64,000 nucleotides of DNA, from contig NC_040022.1 of assembly GCF_000972845.2 (NCBI RefSeq), positions 10,391,705 to 10,455,704 of the forward strand, read 5' to 3'. The DNA is from Larimichthys crocea. Its lineage: Eukaryota; Chordata; Actinopteri; Sciaenidae. Below, in pieces: positions 1-12,254 of the stretch (within the stretch, counting starts at the first letter, position 1; each line of letters begins with the position of its first letter). Under the pieces are notes generated by a model that had not been told where the DNA came from, did no database searches, and saw only the letters and a program-made list of their open reading frames with translations. The position numbers were made by a program, and so were the translations under genes.

Positions 1-11
1 TAGGTTTTGTT

Positions 12-14
<3 letters not shown>

Positions 15-54
<40 letters not shown>
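15..54. repeat. (GT)20 microsatellite
   Basis: Uninterrupted GT dinucleotide run of 40 bases at the window edge. Confidence 0.97.
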
Positions 55-57
<3 letters not shown>

Positions 58-598
58 ATTTTTATGGTAACACATCTACAATATCAGGACACTCAGAAAA
101 ATTAGGACATTTTTGACATCCTCATTTTTCTGAGTGTTCAACAGCATTAAAATTCCACTTCATGTACTTCCAGATGAACAAACTGAGGACAATTTTGATG
201 CCCTTGTTTTTTCAAACATTCTACAGCATTGTAAATCCCTCCAACATGCTCCCAGACCAAAAAAAAACTGATGTCCTAAAATATCACATGCCATGAATTG
301 AGTGTATGTGTTTCTCATTGTTGCTCACCTTCAGGTACACCAACTAGTGGTCAGTTTTGGAACTTAACACACTTTTAATGACGTGACTGCTTGTATGTAT
401 GTAGGTATGTATGTAGTCAAAGAAAACATTTTCCTGACAAACAGATCAGTGAAAACTTCGTATGTAAGACCTCTTTTCTTATATTAGGTTTTCTGCTCTT
501 GTGTTGTACAGTTGTTATGTACATGTTTTGTCAGGATAATTTGAATTGTCAGAATATGCTACAGGGATGTCATATGAAAATATAGTTATGTATATTAT
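55..598. other. Unassigned AT-rich stretch
   Basis: No recognisable gene or element. A loosely repeated phrase (CTGAGTGTTCAACAGCATT and TTTTTTCAAACATTCTACAGCATT) occurs twice near 130-230, so part of it may be an old tandem repeat. A 64-codon open frame at 391-585 lies on GTATGTATGTAG-type simple sequence and looks accidental. Confidence 0.6.
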
Positions 599-1149
599 GC
601 ATACCAAAGTTTGTGCATACCAAAGTTTGTCATGGAGTCCCACAAGGTTCTGTACTAGGACCACTTCTATGTAGTTTATATATGCTTCCTTTAGGGAACA
701 TTATTAGGAATCACTCTATCAATTTTCATTGTTATGCTGACGACACCCAATTATATTTATCGATCAAGCCTGATGCAACCAATCAGTTAACTAAACTCCA
801 AGCATGCCTTAAGAATATAAAAAGTTGGATGACCTACAATTTTTTGATGTTAAATTCAGACAAAACTGAAGTTCTTCAGAAACTTCAGAAACCTCAGAAA
901 CTCTCTTTCTAGAGACTTGGTTACTTTAGATGGGGTCACCCTGGCTTCCAGCTCCACTGTAAAGAATCTTGGAGTTGTTTTTGATCAGGATTTGTCCTTT
1001 AACGTCCACATAAAACATATTTCGAGGACTGCATTCTTCCACTTACGTAACATCGCTAAAATCAGACGCATTGTCTCTCAAGCGGATGCAGAAAAACTAG
1101 TCCACACACTTGTTACTTCAAGGCTGGACTATTGTAACTCTTTGTTATC
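599..1149 (+). pseudogene. L2-like LINE reverse transcriptase fragment
   Basis: Degenerate fragment of the reverse transcriptase of a non-LTR retrotransposon. In the frame beginning near 613 one reads [10 protein letters not shown], the classic RT motif upstream of the catalytic site, then [10 protein letters not shown], the catalytic YADD box with the DTQLY extension typical of L2/CR1-type (Jockey-superfamily) LINEs of fish. A stop at 910-912 and a frameshift separate this from the following frame (from 917), which carries VKNLGVVFDQDLSF and LDYCNSLL, the thumb/linker motifs that follow the RT domain. The fragment runs into an assembly gap at 1150; its 3' tail reappears after the gap. It is 5'-truncated, as LINE copies usually are. 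A 16-bp phrase (GCATACCAAAGTTTGT) is directly duplicated at 599-630. Not functional. Confidence 0.88.
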
Positions 1150-1939
1150 NNNNNNNNNNNNNNNNNNNNNNNNNNNNNNNNNNNNNNNNNNNNNNNNNNN
1201 NNNNNNNNNNNNNNNNNNNNNNNNNNNNNNNNNNNNNNNNNNNNNNNNNNNNNNNNNNNNNNNNNNNNNNNNNNNNNNNNNNNNNNNNNNNNNNNNNNNN
1301 NNNNNNNNNNNNNNNNNNNNNNNNNNNNNNNNNNNNNNNNNNNNNNNNNNNNNNNNNNNNNNNNNNNNNNNNNNNNNNNNNNNNNNNNNNNNNNNNNNNN
1401 NNNNNNNNNNNNNNNNNNNNNNNNNNNNNNNNNNNNNNNNNNNNNNNNNNNNNNNNNNNNNNNNNNNNNNNNNNNNNNNNNNNNNNNNNNNNNNNNNNNN
1501 NNNNNNNNNNNNNNNNNNNNNNNNNNNNNNNNNNNNNNNNNNNNNNNNNNNNNNNNNNNNNNNNNNNNNNNNNNNNNNNNNNNNNNNNNNNNNNNNNNNN
1601 NNNNNNNNNNNNNNNNNNNNNNNNNNNNNNNNNNNNNNNNNNNNNNNNNNNNNNNNNNNNNNNNNNNNNNNNNNNNNNNNNNNNNNNNNNNNNNNNNNNN
1701 NNNNNNNNNNNNNNNNNNNNNNNNNNNNNNNNNNNNNNNNNNNNNNNNNNNNNNNNNNNNNNNNNNNNNNNNNNNNNNNNNNNNNNNNNNNNNNNNNNNN
1801 NNNNNNNNNNNNNNNNNNNNNNNNNNNNNNNNNNNNNNNNNNNNNNNNNNNNNNNNNNNNNNNNNNNNNNNNNNNNNNNNNNNNNNNNNNNNNNNNNNNN
1901 NNNNNNNNNNNNNNNNNNNNNNNNNNNNNNNNNNNNNNN
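1150..1939. other. Assembly gap (790 N)
   Basis: Run of 790 undetermined bases inside the LINE. The length matches what would be needed for the missing C-terminal and 3' untranslated part, but that is inference. Confidence 1.
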
Positions 1940-2222
1940 TAATTGTACAATATGTTTGTGTTGATTTGTCCTGTACACGTGACATCCATTGCACGTCTGT
2001 CCGTCCTGGGAGAGGGATCCCTCCTCTGTGGCTCTTCCTGAGGTTTCTTCCACCTTTTTTCCCTGTTAAAGGTTTTTTGTGGGCAAGTTTTTCCTCACTC
2101 GAACCGAGGGTCTAAGGACAGAGGGTGTCACTCCCTGTACAGATTGTAAAGCCCTCTGAGGCAAATGTATTTTGTGACTTTGGGCTATACAAATAAAATT
2201 GATTTGATTTTGATTTGATTTA
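1940..2222 (+). mobile_element. L2-like LINE 3' untranslated tail
   Basis: The segment carries the conserved fish L2 3' region: a block with GGAGAGGGATCCCTCCTCTG, then CTTCCTGAGGTTTCTTCCACC, then GGGCTATACAAATAAAATTG followed by three GATTT-type repeats. Such short tandem repeats are the normal end of L2 elements, and the tail follows the RT fragment in the same orientation, so both belong to one insertion. Confidence 0.88.
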
Positions 2223-2997
2223 TGTGACCAGAGTGACAAAATAAAATGAACAAAATAAACTAAATCTCACTTATTTTTTCTCACAAGTTTTACAAATCAA
2301 AAACTTTTTTTTTTACAGTTTATTCATAATTGGGTGGGCAATAGTCTAGTTTGGTGGGTGTTATGCAATTTGTTCTTAAGTTTGTTATGTGCTGTTGAAT
2401 GCCTCAGCAACTTGTTTTATTCTGAAAAGCATAATACATCACCTTTAAAGATAAATATATTATGCATAGAGAGATGACTTGATCACTGCATACAGATGCA
2501 TTGATATTCGTATTGGTTGAACATGAACAGATAAATACTTTGAACAGGTCAATAACTTATCTTGAGTGGGATTAACAGTATATGGGTTTTAAAGTGTATA
2601 AGGAGAGGAAGGATTTTGTATTTAAAATTGTGTGTTTGGCAGCTGAAATATAAAATAAAATATTTGAGGGAGAACTCACAAATAAACTATTGGAATTCCC
2701 CAGTAATATCTGTCCTTATAATGACCCTGGTAAAATCATTCCATTATTTGATCTGTTCATTGTGCCATGCCTTAGTAGTAGTTCTTAAGTGGATAGCTGG
2801 GCTTACATGTGGCCGAGAAAGCAAGGAGGCTGGGTTGTTGTCAGCAGCAAAGGTGCAAGTTCTGAAAATAATAAATAATAAACCTAATGAATAATACAAA
2901 GATAATATTATTACACAGGTAGTTTAAACTTAGTCATACAATGGTCTGTGTAAAAATGACTGCAGGGTGTCTGTTAAAAGGTGTTATAAGAGACCTA
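2223..2997. other. Unassigned AT-rich stretch
   Basis: No gene, RNA or known element seen. A 110-codon open frame at 2562-2894 lacks recognisable domains and sits in AT-rich sequence; I do not call it. Confidence 0.6.
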
Positions 2998-3078
2998 TAC
3001 AGTAGCGGTTTTAGGTACGGGCGGACAGGGCAGCCGCCCGGGGCGCCATTTCGTGGGGGGCGCCACGAGCGCTTGGGG

Positions 3079-3112
<34 letters not shown>

Positions 3113-3425
3113 TTTGTATCATATCGCTGCAATCGGCACATTGGCGCCCCCTAACTGCAGGCGCCCTGCCTTGCTTGCTGAGAAGGTGCCATCCACAGTT
3201 AATTAAGTTAGGGGAGCGGGCGCCCCGGGAGCGGGGTGTTGACAAGGCAGACGGAGGCATCGGACAGACCGATAGGGACGCACGCATCCCGGGGCGCACG
3301 GCGCATCCAGGGCCGCACGAGAAAATGTTCGCCTCGGGGGGGGGTTCGCCCAGGGCGCAACTGTGGCCAGGACCGGCGCTGGACCTATAAAGACGTTCAG
3401 GCCAGGCAAATTGCCTGATGCCAGC
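2998..3425. repeat. GC-rich interspersed repeat with internal poly-A
   Basis: A sharply GC-rich island between AT-rich flanks begins near GCGGTTTTAGGTACGGGCGG and ends near GGACCGGCGCTGGACCTATA. The first block (GCCGCCCGGGGCGCCATTT..GGGGGGCGCCACGAGCGC) resembles a widespread fish repeat, probably of hAT-type DNA-transposon origin, but I cannot show terminal inverted repeats or a target-site duplication. It contains 32 consecutive A residues. Open frames across it on both strands are by-products of its composition. Confidence 0.5.
3079..3110. repeat. Poly-A run (32 A)
   Basis: Thirty-two consecutive A residues inside the GC-rich repeat, preceded by GCGCTTGGGG. Confidence 0.97.
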
Positions 3426-4404
3426 TCTAATGTACTGGCTCAGCTGTTAGTTGGTAACTATGGGAACACACACTCGGAGCAACAAGTTTTCTTCAGCGCA
3501 TCATCGTCTGACCACAAGCGTCTGTGACACACAGGCGGTAAGAAGTGCACTGGCCTTCTGAAGTAATACTCTGTAACACATAACGTTTTGACATCATCTC
3601 ACTTCCCTTCACTGATCAGCTGTTAGGCTGCGCCGCCCCTACGGCTCTAAGCTGTGGGTACAATGCCTGCGTACAAGAGACATTAAATAGTCTGCTCAGC
3701 TGCGGCTCATGAAAAACTTGTGATTCTAACTGTGAAACACATTAAAGTATAAATAATTTATTTAGTATTTTTTTCTTTGCTGAGTGACCGTGGTATAAGC
3801 GGGATAATGCCTGATGAGGTGTCCAATTAATCAGGCATGAATGGACTTCACGTCTCGACTTTAGCATCGAAAGGTTCACGTCTCCATGTTGTCCATTTAT
3901 TCCTGATTAATATGACACCTCGTCCTCAGCTCTAAAGTATTGCGCCACACGCTTGAGTGTGTTTAAGGTGATGTCCTCATATGGTCTCATTCAATGACTG
4001 TAGAGTGTGTGTTACAATGTCCTCATATTGTTTTAACCTGTGAAACACTTGATTGTGTTTAAGGTGATGGTCTCATTCAATGACTGTAGAGTGTGTTACA
4101 ATGTCCTCATATTGTAGGCTGCACAGTGTTTACACTTCCTGTAGAGTCTGGCATAATAAGCCTAGATGTTCGTATGAATTATGTTCCCCTATGAACTAGA
4201 TAGGATCTATAGTACTGAATATTTCTGACTGTATATTGTTTTTCTGCTGGTTGCAGACCCCAAGTGTAGCGATCCCCACTCAACTGTCTGCAGACCCAGA
4301 AGTGAGCGAGAGATCCCCATCACACTTCCACCAGGAGCAAGTGGACAGATGATGAAGTGGGGGCTGTTGACACGTCTCATTTCATAAAAAATTGCAAAGT
4401 ACCA
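3426..4404. other. Unassigned stretch with a local tandem duplication
   Basis: No coding or RNA gene recognised. Holds the imperfect tandem duplication annotated separately at 3952-4115. Confidence 0.6.
3952..4115. repeat. Imperfect tandem duplication (about 65-80 bp unit)
   Basis: The phrase GTGTTTAAGGTGATG..TCTCATTCAATGACTGTAGAGTGTGT..TTACAATGTCCTCATATTG occurs twice, once from about 3952 and again from about 4053. The first copy has an extra CCTCATATGG. Confidence 0.85.
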
Positions 4405-6690
4405 GGTAAAAGGGACTGTGAGTCCTGCTTGAAAGCAGAGGCAGTGGCTCTTAAAGAGCGCGATTGGGCTGCTATCAAGTACTACATCCACAATAGAATA
4501 ATTAAGCTAAAAAGGAACATGAGTAAATAGAATGTGCCCTAGAGGTTTAATTTATTGAAGGTTAAAGTTGTTCAACATTGAAGTTGTTCTGCTGTTGAAT
4601 GCTGAGATGCTCTTGCTTTGATTTGCAGTGCATCATGATTGTTAAGGAAGTTTTCAGTGTTGTGTTATTCTCAGGATGCTTAGTATATGTTTTGTACTGT
4701 TCTGTCCATTATTGGTGTACATTTATGGAATGTACACCAATGGAATGGAATGTATGGAAGGCAACTGGACTCCTTTTGCTCATTGAAGACATTTCGCCTG
4801 TCATCCAAAAGTTTTAAGAGACCATTGTGGCAATCCCTGGTGTTTAACCCAGGTGGGGATTACACCTTGGGTGGTCGTCCTGAGAGTTGTCCCCAGCAGG
4901 GTTAAGTACCTGGGATACCTTTTGCCCTAGGTTCAATTCATTCATTGAAGGCAACTGGACTTCTTTTTATTGTTATGGAAGTTTTCAGCATTGCATTCTC
5001 AGGATGCTCAGTATATGTTTTGTACTGCTCTGTCCATTATTGGTGTAAATGTACACGATTTGCCAATTTAAAAAGTAAAAAACAACAACAAAGTATCCCA
5101 TGTCTTTGTTTTCATGAACATTTACTGCAACTTTCAGAAATGCAATACAATTATAAGAATTGAACAGTAGACTGACCACATTTTTTAGCTATGTCACTTT
5201 TTAAGACTCTATACAGCTTTATATACAGTATATAAACAGTTTTATCCAGTTCTATTTATGTGAACACCTGACAATTTTGTCAGAGTTTATCTTATCTTTA
5301 TCAGAGTGGATATTTCACATATCTAACAGGAACCAAGTTAAAAATATACAGACTCAATCTTTAGCTGGTCTTTATAAGTCACATACAATTTGAAAAATTG
5401 TGTGTATCTATGGGTTTCATAATTCACCTAAACTTGAAATATCAGTGTGTTATGTTACGGCACTCATAAGTCACCTAAACCTGACAATGTTTAATAAGTG
5501 GCATTAAAGTCAGGTTTGACAAAAATGTAGCCCTAGCCAAAAACTCAATATATGAACACATTCCTGGAACCAAAGGGAGGAAACCATTTGATTTCCAAGC
5601 CTCTAGGACCTTGGAAAAGGCATGTACCCATTTTTCACAGTTTTGTCATAGGTCCTGAAAATATCCTGTAAACACACTTTGTTTTCACTTAGATGGCCTC
5701 CTGAGGCTATATAGATGCTGTTCTCTTGTTTTCTCGGAAGTCCTAACTTGAGTCCCAAAATGAGTTTTGGAAACTCTAGGATGCACCGGTTTTTCACACC
5801 TTTTGCTCACTAGCGCCCCCAATGCATTAGTCTGGTATTACACCCAAATTATCACGAAAGAGTAAAGCCTGTACTGCTGTGTTGTAGTGAGAGGCATAAG
5901 CAGAAATGTAATGGATAGTTTTGCCATGTGAACTGAATTAATTTAAGTAGTTTCATTTATAGCTGAGAAAAAAAACAGTTTACTATTTCTTTATGAAGTG
6001 ATCTCTTTTATATTGCAATGAAATTTCATTGTATAAATACAATTAATGTGACAAGGTAATCTATATTTCTGACATTATCAAGTGTGTTCTGTTTTCTCAT
6101 GATAACAAGATACATTTTATTTTAAGAAGTGTTACAACCAGGTAAAGGGGTATGAAAGGAAGTAACATAAAACCAGATTGTAAAGGTTATTAAACAAAAG
6201 TGTTTTATTAAATGAAAGTTTTAAGATTGTTTTAACAAAAGGAGGTGAGACAAAAGGGAACTAAGGGCGAGCAAGTGCTGATTAAACGAACAAACAAATA
6301 TAACCAAAAGAGAACTCTAAACAGAGCCTATATTATCTAACTAGAAAATCAAACGAGAAAGAAAAACCTCACTAACTAAGTCTAACTCTAAATAACAAAA
6401 CCACATCAAAACAGCACTTCTAAATCTAATGGGGCTAACAGAAATAGTCTACGTGAAATCAGTAGATATAAGCTAAACTAAACCCTGCCCAGTCCCAATA
6501 ACCAAACACAAAACCTCCTGTTACCAAACACAAAATACGAACAAACGAGTATCCTCAGATACGTCAAAACACGAACAAACGAGTATCATTGGATACATAC
6601 AACCGAGGCAAGCTCACAAACACACAATATCGAGTGAAGCCGCCACGATGCTTGGGCGGCTGTCGTTTAAATGCCGGTGATGCTGCTGCG
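4405..6690 (+). repeat. Segment A, copy 1 (2.3-kb duplicated sequence)
   Basis: Non-coding segment duplicated in direct orientation at 9214-11455. Landmarks shared by both copies, in order: GAGGCAGTGGCTCT, CACAATAGAATAATTAAGC, GGCAACTGGACTCCTTTTGC, GAAGGCAACTGGACTTCTTT, TTATCACGAAAGAGTAAAGC, GTTACRACCAGGTAAAGGGG and GAGTGAAGCCGCCAC. The GGCAACTGGACT phrase is itself doubled inside each copy and is a common teleost repeat motif. The copies differ mostly by one-base indels. No open frame of note; function unknown. Confidence 0.88.
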
Positions 6691-7734
6691 GGAGAGAGAG
6701 AGAGAAGAGAGGAACATTTAAAAGGTGTGCTCCATCCTATTGATGAGTGACTGGAGGGTGAAGAGAGAGAGAAACAAAAACCTGTACAGTAACACTTGGC
6801 TAATGCATTTAAACAAATGACGAGTGTTTCAAAATAAATAAATAGAAACAGCTATATTAAATAAACCGTAACATGCATAATACGTTTCGGCATTATGCCA
6901 CTTACCCAGGCGGAGAAAAAGAGTTCCCACAATCGCGTATCATTTAGACAAGATCTCAATAGTTAGTGACTTCCCCATGTATTCCTGTTAATGAGTCCTC
7001 AAATGACTAAATTATCAAAAGATTTGTAGATCGATTTTAGGTAAAGATCTGGTATACGGATGTATCGATATTTCAGTATCGATTCCGCACATCACTGCCG
7101 CACATCACTAGAGCACATGTCAGTGCTTGCTGACGGGTGCAAGACAGACGTCTCTGGCAGAGTCCTGGTCCTTCGTGGCTGCATGCACTATCCAGGGCAG
7201 AGAGAAAATGTGGGAGCTTTAAGTGGCACTGAGGTACTGTTGCTGTTGGAGTTGTTCAAATTAATAAATATGGTTATGAAATAAGTAACGAAATAAATAC
7301 ATGCCCAACAAATAGCGTTTCAGCCTTGAGTATCCTAATAATGTGATATATTCCTATATGTTATGTATGTCTCACATAGGCAAAAAGTATAGATTATTCA
7401 GGTAAGGTTTCCTAAAGAAATGACCATTTAAGTGGATTACAAGACTAGGTGTCATAAAATTATACAGCAATGAATTGATAAAAAGCCATGGGAACCTATA
7501 TACTAGAAAAGATGGATGAAAAAAACATTTTATCTAAAATATATCTATAAATGTTCTATAATGTTATTCATGTATGGCAGAACATCTGAGACCGACTGGA
7601 TTTGAGTCTACACTTGACTTCCCACAGTCGAAAACTAGAACGTAGTCTCAGGGACGTCCCAATAGGACTGCCGTTAACGGCATCAGCAAATGTGAAATAT
7701 AGTCATATATAATAGGATAGATATTACATATATA

Positions 7735-7772
<38 letters not shown>

Positions 7773-8329
7773 TACTATATATATATATATAGCATATATA
7801 TATATAGTTATATATATCTATGTATATATATTATTATAATTTTATATATAATATATTATATATATTTGTTATATATGATATATATATGTATATGATTAGC
7901 TTGTAGCACTTTTATCATCGACTTTTTCATCATTCATTCCCCTTGCATCAAACTTATTTAGCATCATCATTCGATCAGATATATGATCAGTCAGGTTGAC
8001 CATTGGCTGTGGTCGCATAATTCAGCTTTAAATCTCTTTCCAAGGAGTGGCTTTATGATGTCAAGTCAAAGTGACAGAAGATGTTGTAATATTGCTTCAT
8101 CGGATAACCAACTTATCTTCCTGTTACGGCGTGCCTCCGTTCGCCTGCACGCATGTTGGGTGTTTATCTAGTGTTTTCCTCTCTACGCGTAACATTGTAC
8201 AGGTGTCAGTTGCCTGGTCCCTTGGCACCCCAAACTGTGCGATAGCGGGGACATACCCGTTACAGCCGCGAGCAGGGCCAGGATTGTGCGGCATGATAGG
8301 TCCGCGCCACCAATGAAGGGCCCCCCAGT
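6690..8329 (+). repeat. Segment B, copy 1 (inverted relative to copy 2)
   Basis: About 1.6 kb whose reverse complement, with insertions, is found at 11456-13605. From left to right it holds a short GA run, a block with GTGACTGGAGGGTGAAGAGA, a TATCGATA-rich block at 7055-7110, a unit of the 42-bp satellite near 7612-7666, a TA-rich tract, and a block ending ACCAATGAAGGGCCCCCC at a 10-N gap. It follows segment A without a gap. No coding capacity recognised. Confidence 0.85.
7698..7895. repeat. TA-rich simple repeat
   Basis: About 200 bases of (TA)n with interruptions, at the same relative place in segment B as the shorter (AT)n at 11800-11882. Confidence 0.92.
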
Positions 8330-8339
8330 NNNNNNNNNN
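8330..8339. other. Assembly gap (10 N)
   Basis: Ten N; a fixed-size scaffold gap at the right end of segment B copy 1. Confidence 1.
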
Positions 8340-8968
8340 TCGAACATGAGACTGTCAGGGTAAAATCTACAGTCAGAGGGGAGCATTATGTGCATGTGGG
8401 CTTATTTTGGATTTTAAAAATAAAAATAAAAGATGCGTTGGCACCAGGATCCATCCATAAGGGCTGTGTTGTTACTATTTTACTATAAATCTGGTGTGTG
8501 CGTGTGACAGCTGTCATGAAGGTGTGTCAGATACCGTCAGATCCTGACAGTGTCATGAGTGGGGTTGTGGTGATTTTCACTCCAAAAGCAAATTAATGAT
8601 GATGATGTCCTATTCAAATAGTGTATTACACAAAAGAAGCAACAAACATAGACAAACACTGTTCACTTATTGATTTGCTCAAGTTTTGGGTAGCATAATA
8701 TATGAAATTGGTTTGCAGCACCGTGGGAGGGCCGACAGTTGAGCTGCCATTGATGTCTGATCATAATCTAACAATTTTAGAGAAGGAGAGGGGAGGCGAT
8801 TGCTCATCAGTGGTGGTGATAGTAATGTTGTAATCAGATACACGGTTCAGTTGTCCTGACCTCATCAGCTAGAATATAGGAACCAACTTATTCCAACTTT
8901 TTGCGCATGGAGTGGACATCTCAGTTATTGTCAGTCTCTGCATGTTAATGATGCTCACCTCTGCACCG
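8340..8968. other. Unassigned stretch
   Basis: No gene or repeat family recognised. Contains a short TGACAGCTGTCATGA palindrome near 8505. Confidence 0.55.
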
Positions 8969-9213
8969 GTGGCATGTTATCACTGGAATTTGTCGGTGAT
9001 TTCAGGTGTGTAACTGGAGCGTTGTGGGACAGTCGCACGCAGAAACAAAATCAAACATAAAATACGTGGTCACAGAGGATCATGTTTAAAATAGTTTTGA
9101 GGTGCTCTTTATAGAAACTACATATAAATCGATAACACTGATTTCCTTTCTGATCCGATACTGAGTAAAATTCAGGCTGGTATCAGTGGTACCGATCCGA
9201 TACCAATACTTTA
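8969..9213 (+). repeat. Segment C, copy 1 (245 bp, apparently identical to 11906-12149)
   Basis: From TGGCATGTTATCACTGGAAT to GATCCGATACCAATACTTT this is, by eye, base-for-base the same as the block that starts right after the 10-N gap at 11896-11905. The GGTACCGATCCGATACC tail resembles a dispersed motif seen again in degenerate form near 31340-31410. Segment A copy 2 starts directly at its right end. Confidence 0.9.
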
Positions 9214-11455
9214 ACAAGGGGGGGAGTCAAGCCGGCGGGAAATAGCAGGAGGCAGTGGCTCTAAGCAGCGAGCTTGGGGCTGCTCGCAAGTATAACGCAC
9301 TACACAATAGAATAATTAAGCTAATCAAGGATCATGGAGTACAATAAATGTGGCCCTAGAGGTTTAATTGATGAAGGTTAATAGGTTTGTTTCAACATTG
9401 AAAGTTGTTTTGCTGTTTAATGCCTGAGATGCTCTTAGCATTTGATTTGCAGTGCCAATTCCTAGCATTGTTAGAGTGACAGTTTTGCCGTGTTGTGTAT
9501 TCTCCGGATGCTTAGTATAGTTTTTGTACTGTCTGTCAGTTCATTGGTGTACATTTATGGAATGTGGCACCGAGGTTGAATTTAATGACGGCAACTGGAC
9601 TCCTTTTGCTCATTGAAGACCTTCCCTATAACTTTTGCGACCTGTGGGAATCCTGGTTAACCCAGTGTTAACTTGGGTTGCGAGCCCGCAGAGGAATACT
9701 GGGATTTCAATTCATTCATTGAAGGCAACTGGACTTCTTTTGATTGTTATGGAAGTTTTCAGCATTGCATTCTCAGGATGCTCAGTATATGTTTTGGTAC
9801 TGCTTGTCCCATTATTGGTGTAAAGTTGTACAGATTTGCCACAGTTAAAAAGTAAAAAAACAACAACAAAGTATCCCATGTCTTTGTTTTTCATGAACAT
9901 TACTGCAACTTTCAGAAATGCAATACAATTTATAAGAATTGAACAGTAGACTGACCACATTTTTTAGCTATTGTCACTTTTAAGACTGCTATCAGCTTTA
10001 TATACAGTATATAAACAGTTTTAATCCAGTTCTATTTATGGTGAACACCTGACAATTTTGTCAGAGTTTATCTATCCTTTATCATAGTGGATATTTCACT
10101 ACTAACAGGAACCAAGTTAAAAATATACAGACCAATCTTTAGCTGGTCTTTATAAGTCACATACAATTTGAAAAAATTGGTGATCTATGGGTTTCATAAT
10201 TCACCTAAACTGAAATATCAGTGTGGTTATGTTACGGCACTCATAAGTCACCTAAACCTGACATGTTTAATAAGTGGCATTAAAGTCATGGTTTTGACAA
10301 AATGGTAGCCCTAGCCAAAAACTCAATATATGACACATTCCTGGAACCAAAGGGAGGAAACCATTTGATTTCCAAGCCTCTAGGACCTTGGAAAAGGCAT
10401 GTACCCATTTTTCACAGTTTTGTCATAGGTCCTGAAAATATCTGCAACACACTTTGTTTCACTTAGATGGCCTCCTGAGGCTATATGATGCTGTTCTCTT
10501 GTTTTCTCGGAAGTCCTAACTTGAGTCCCAAAAGTGTTTGGTTGGAAACTCTAGGATGCACCGGTTTTTCACACCTTTGCTCACTAGCGCCCCCAAGCAT
10601 TAGTGCTGTATTACACCCAAATTATCACGAAAGAGTAAAGCCTGTACTGCTGTGTTGTAGTGAAGAGGCATAAGCAGAAATGTAATGGATAGTTTTGCCA
10701 TGTGAACTGAATAATTAAGTAGTTTCATTTAGGACGAGAAAAAAAACGTTTTACATTTCTTTATGAAGTGATCTCTTTTATATTGCAATAAAATTTCATT
10801 GTATAATGACAATTAATGTGACAAGGTAATCTATATTTCTGACATTATCAAGTGTGTTCTGTTTTCTCATGATAACAGAGAGTACATTTTATTTAAGAAG
10901 TGTTACGACCAGGTAAAGGGGTAGAGAAGGAAGTAACAAAACCAGATTGTAAAGGGTTATAACAAAGTGTTGTATTAAATGAAGTTTTAAGATTGTTTTA
11001 ACAAAAGGAGGTGGACAAAAGGGGAACAAGGGCGAGCAAGTGCTGATTAAACGACAACAAATATAACCAAAGGAGAACTCTAAACAGAGCCTATATAGTC
11101 TAAGTAGCAAACAAAAAGAGAAAGAAAAACCTCACTAACTAAGCTACTTTCTAAATAACAAAAACCACATCAAAAACAGCACTTTCTATACGAATGGGAG
11201 GGCTAACAATAATTCTACGTGTAATCAAGTAGATATAAGCTAAACTAAACCTGCCCAGTCCCAATAACCAAACACAAAACCTCCTGTTACCAAACAACAA
11301 ATACGAACAACGAGTATCCTCAGATACGTCAAAACACAAAACAAACGAGTATCATTAGATACATACAACCGAGCAAGCTCACAACACACACAACAACGAG
11401 TGAAGCCGCCACATGCTGCGGCGGCTGTGGTTAAATCTCGGTGCTGCTGCTGCGG
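9214..11455 (+). repeat. Segment A, copy 2
   Basis: Direct duplicate of 4405-6690, sharing all the landmarks listed there in the same order. It carries many more one-base insertions and deletions than substitutions relative to copy 1. At its right end, after CTGCTGCTGCGG, it continues into inverted segment B rather than into the sequence that follows copy 1. Confidence 0.88.
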
Positions 11456-11799
11456 GGGCCCTCATTGGTGGCGCGGAATCATGCGCGCACAATCCTGGCC
11501 CTGCCGCTGCCGAACGGGTTGTCCCCGCCTACTCCAGTTTGGGGGCCAACCAGGGACCGGCAACTTCACACCTGCATTACTCTATGGGAAGAACACTAGA
11601 TACACACAGGCGTGGGCGAAACGGCGCAGCCGTAACCAACACAAAAGAAGATAGCTTTGATATCCCAAAAGAGTGAAGCAATATGCACACATCTTCGTTC
11701 ACCTTTTGACTTTGACATCATAATCCTGAAATATATGATGGGATATATTTTAGGATAAAACCGAGATGTGAAAAAGATCTGAAAAAGTGCTACATAGCG

Positions 11800-11882
11800 C
11801 AATAATATATATATATATATATATAGATATATATGATATATATATATATAGATATATATTATATATATATATATAAATTAAA
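11800..11882. repeat. (AT)n simple repeat
   Basis: Interrupted AT/TA dinucleotide tract just before a 10-N gap. Confidence 0.92.
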
Positions 11883-11895
11883 TTGCTACTGCATA

Positions 11896-11905
11896 NNNNN
11901 NNNNN
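11896..11905. other. Assembly gap (10 N)
   Basis: Ten N, with an AT-rich contig end on the left and segment C copy 2 on the right. Confidence 1.
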
Positions 11906-12149
11906 GTGGCATGTTATCACTGGAATTTGTCGGTGATTTCAGGTGTGTAACTGGAGCGTTGTGGGACAGTCGCACGCAGAAACAAAATCAAACATAAAAT
12001 ACGTGGTCACAGAGGATCATGTTTAAAATAGTTTTGAGGTGCTCTTTATAGAAACTACATATAAATCGATAACACTGATTTCCTTTCTGATCCGATACTG
12101 AGTAAAATTCAGGCTGGTATCAGTGGTACCGATCCGATACCAATACTTT
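11906..12149 (+). repeat. Segment C, copy 2
   Basis: Same sequence as 8969-9213; here it continues into GTGCAAATACACTTACAG instead of segment A. Perfect identity next to a scaffold gap, among neighbours that diverge by many indels, suggests either an unmerged contig overlap or very recent duplication. Confidence 0.9.
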
Positions 12150-12254
12150 GTGCAAATACACTTACAGTAACGTGTCTAAATCTAAATAAAGTAGTGTATT
12201 ACAAATCATAGCTTCATAAAGAATACAAGACATCAGAGTAATTTATTTATTTAT

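Noticed and set aside
917..2053. Open frames of 280-340 codons spanning the N gap
   Set aside because: They consist almost entirely of undetermined residues; only the LINE motifs left of the gap are real.
2934..3418. Open frames of 60-149 codons through the GC-rich repeat
   Set aside because: They translate a poly-A run as polylysine or polyphenylalanine and occur on both strands; compositional artefacts.
11400..11676. Two overlapping 84-87 codon frames in GC-rich sequence
   Set aside because: Neither is preserved in the inverted counterpart at 8100-8329, so coding is not supported.
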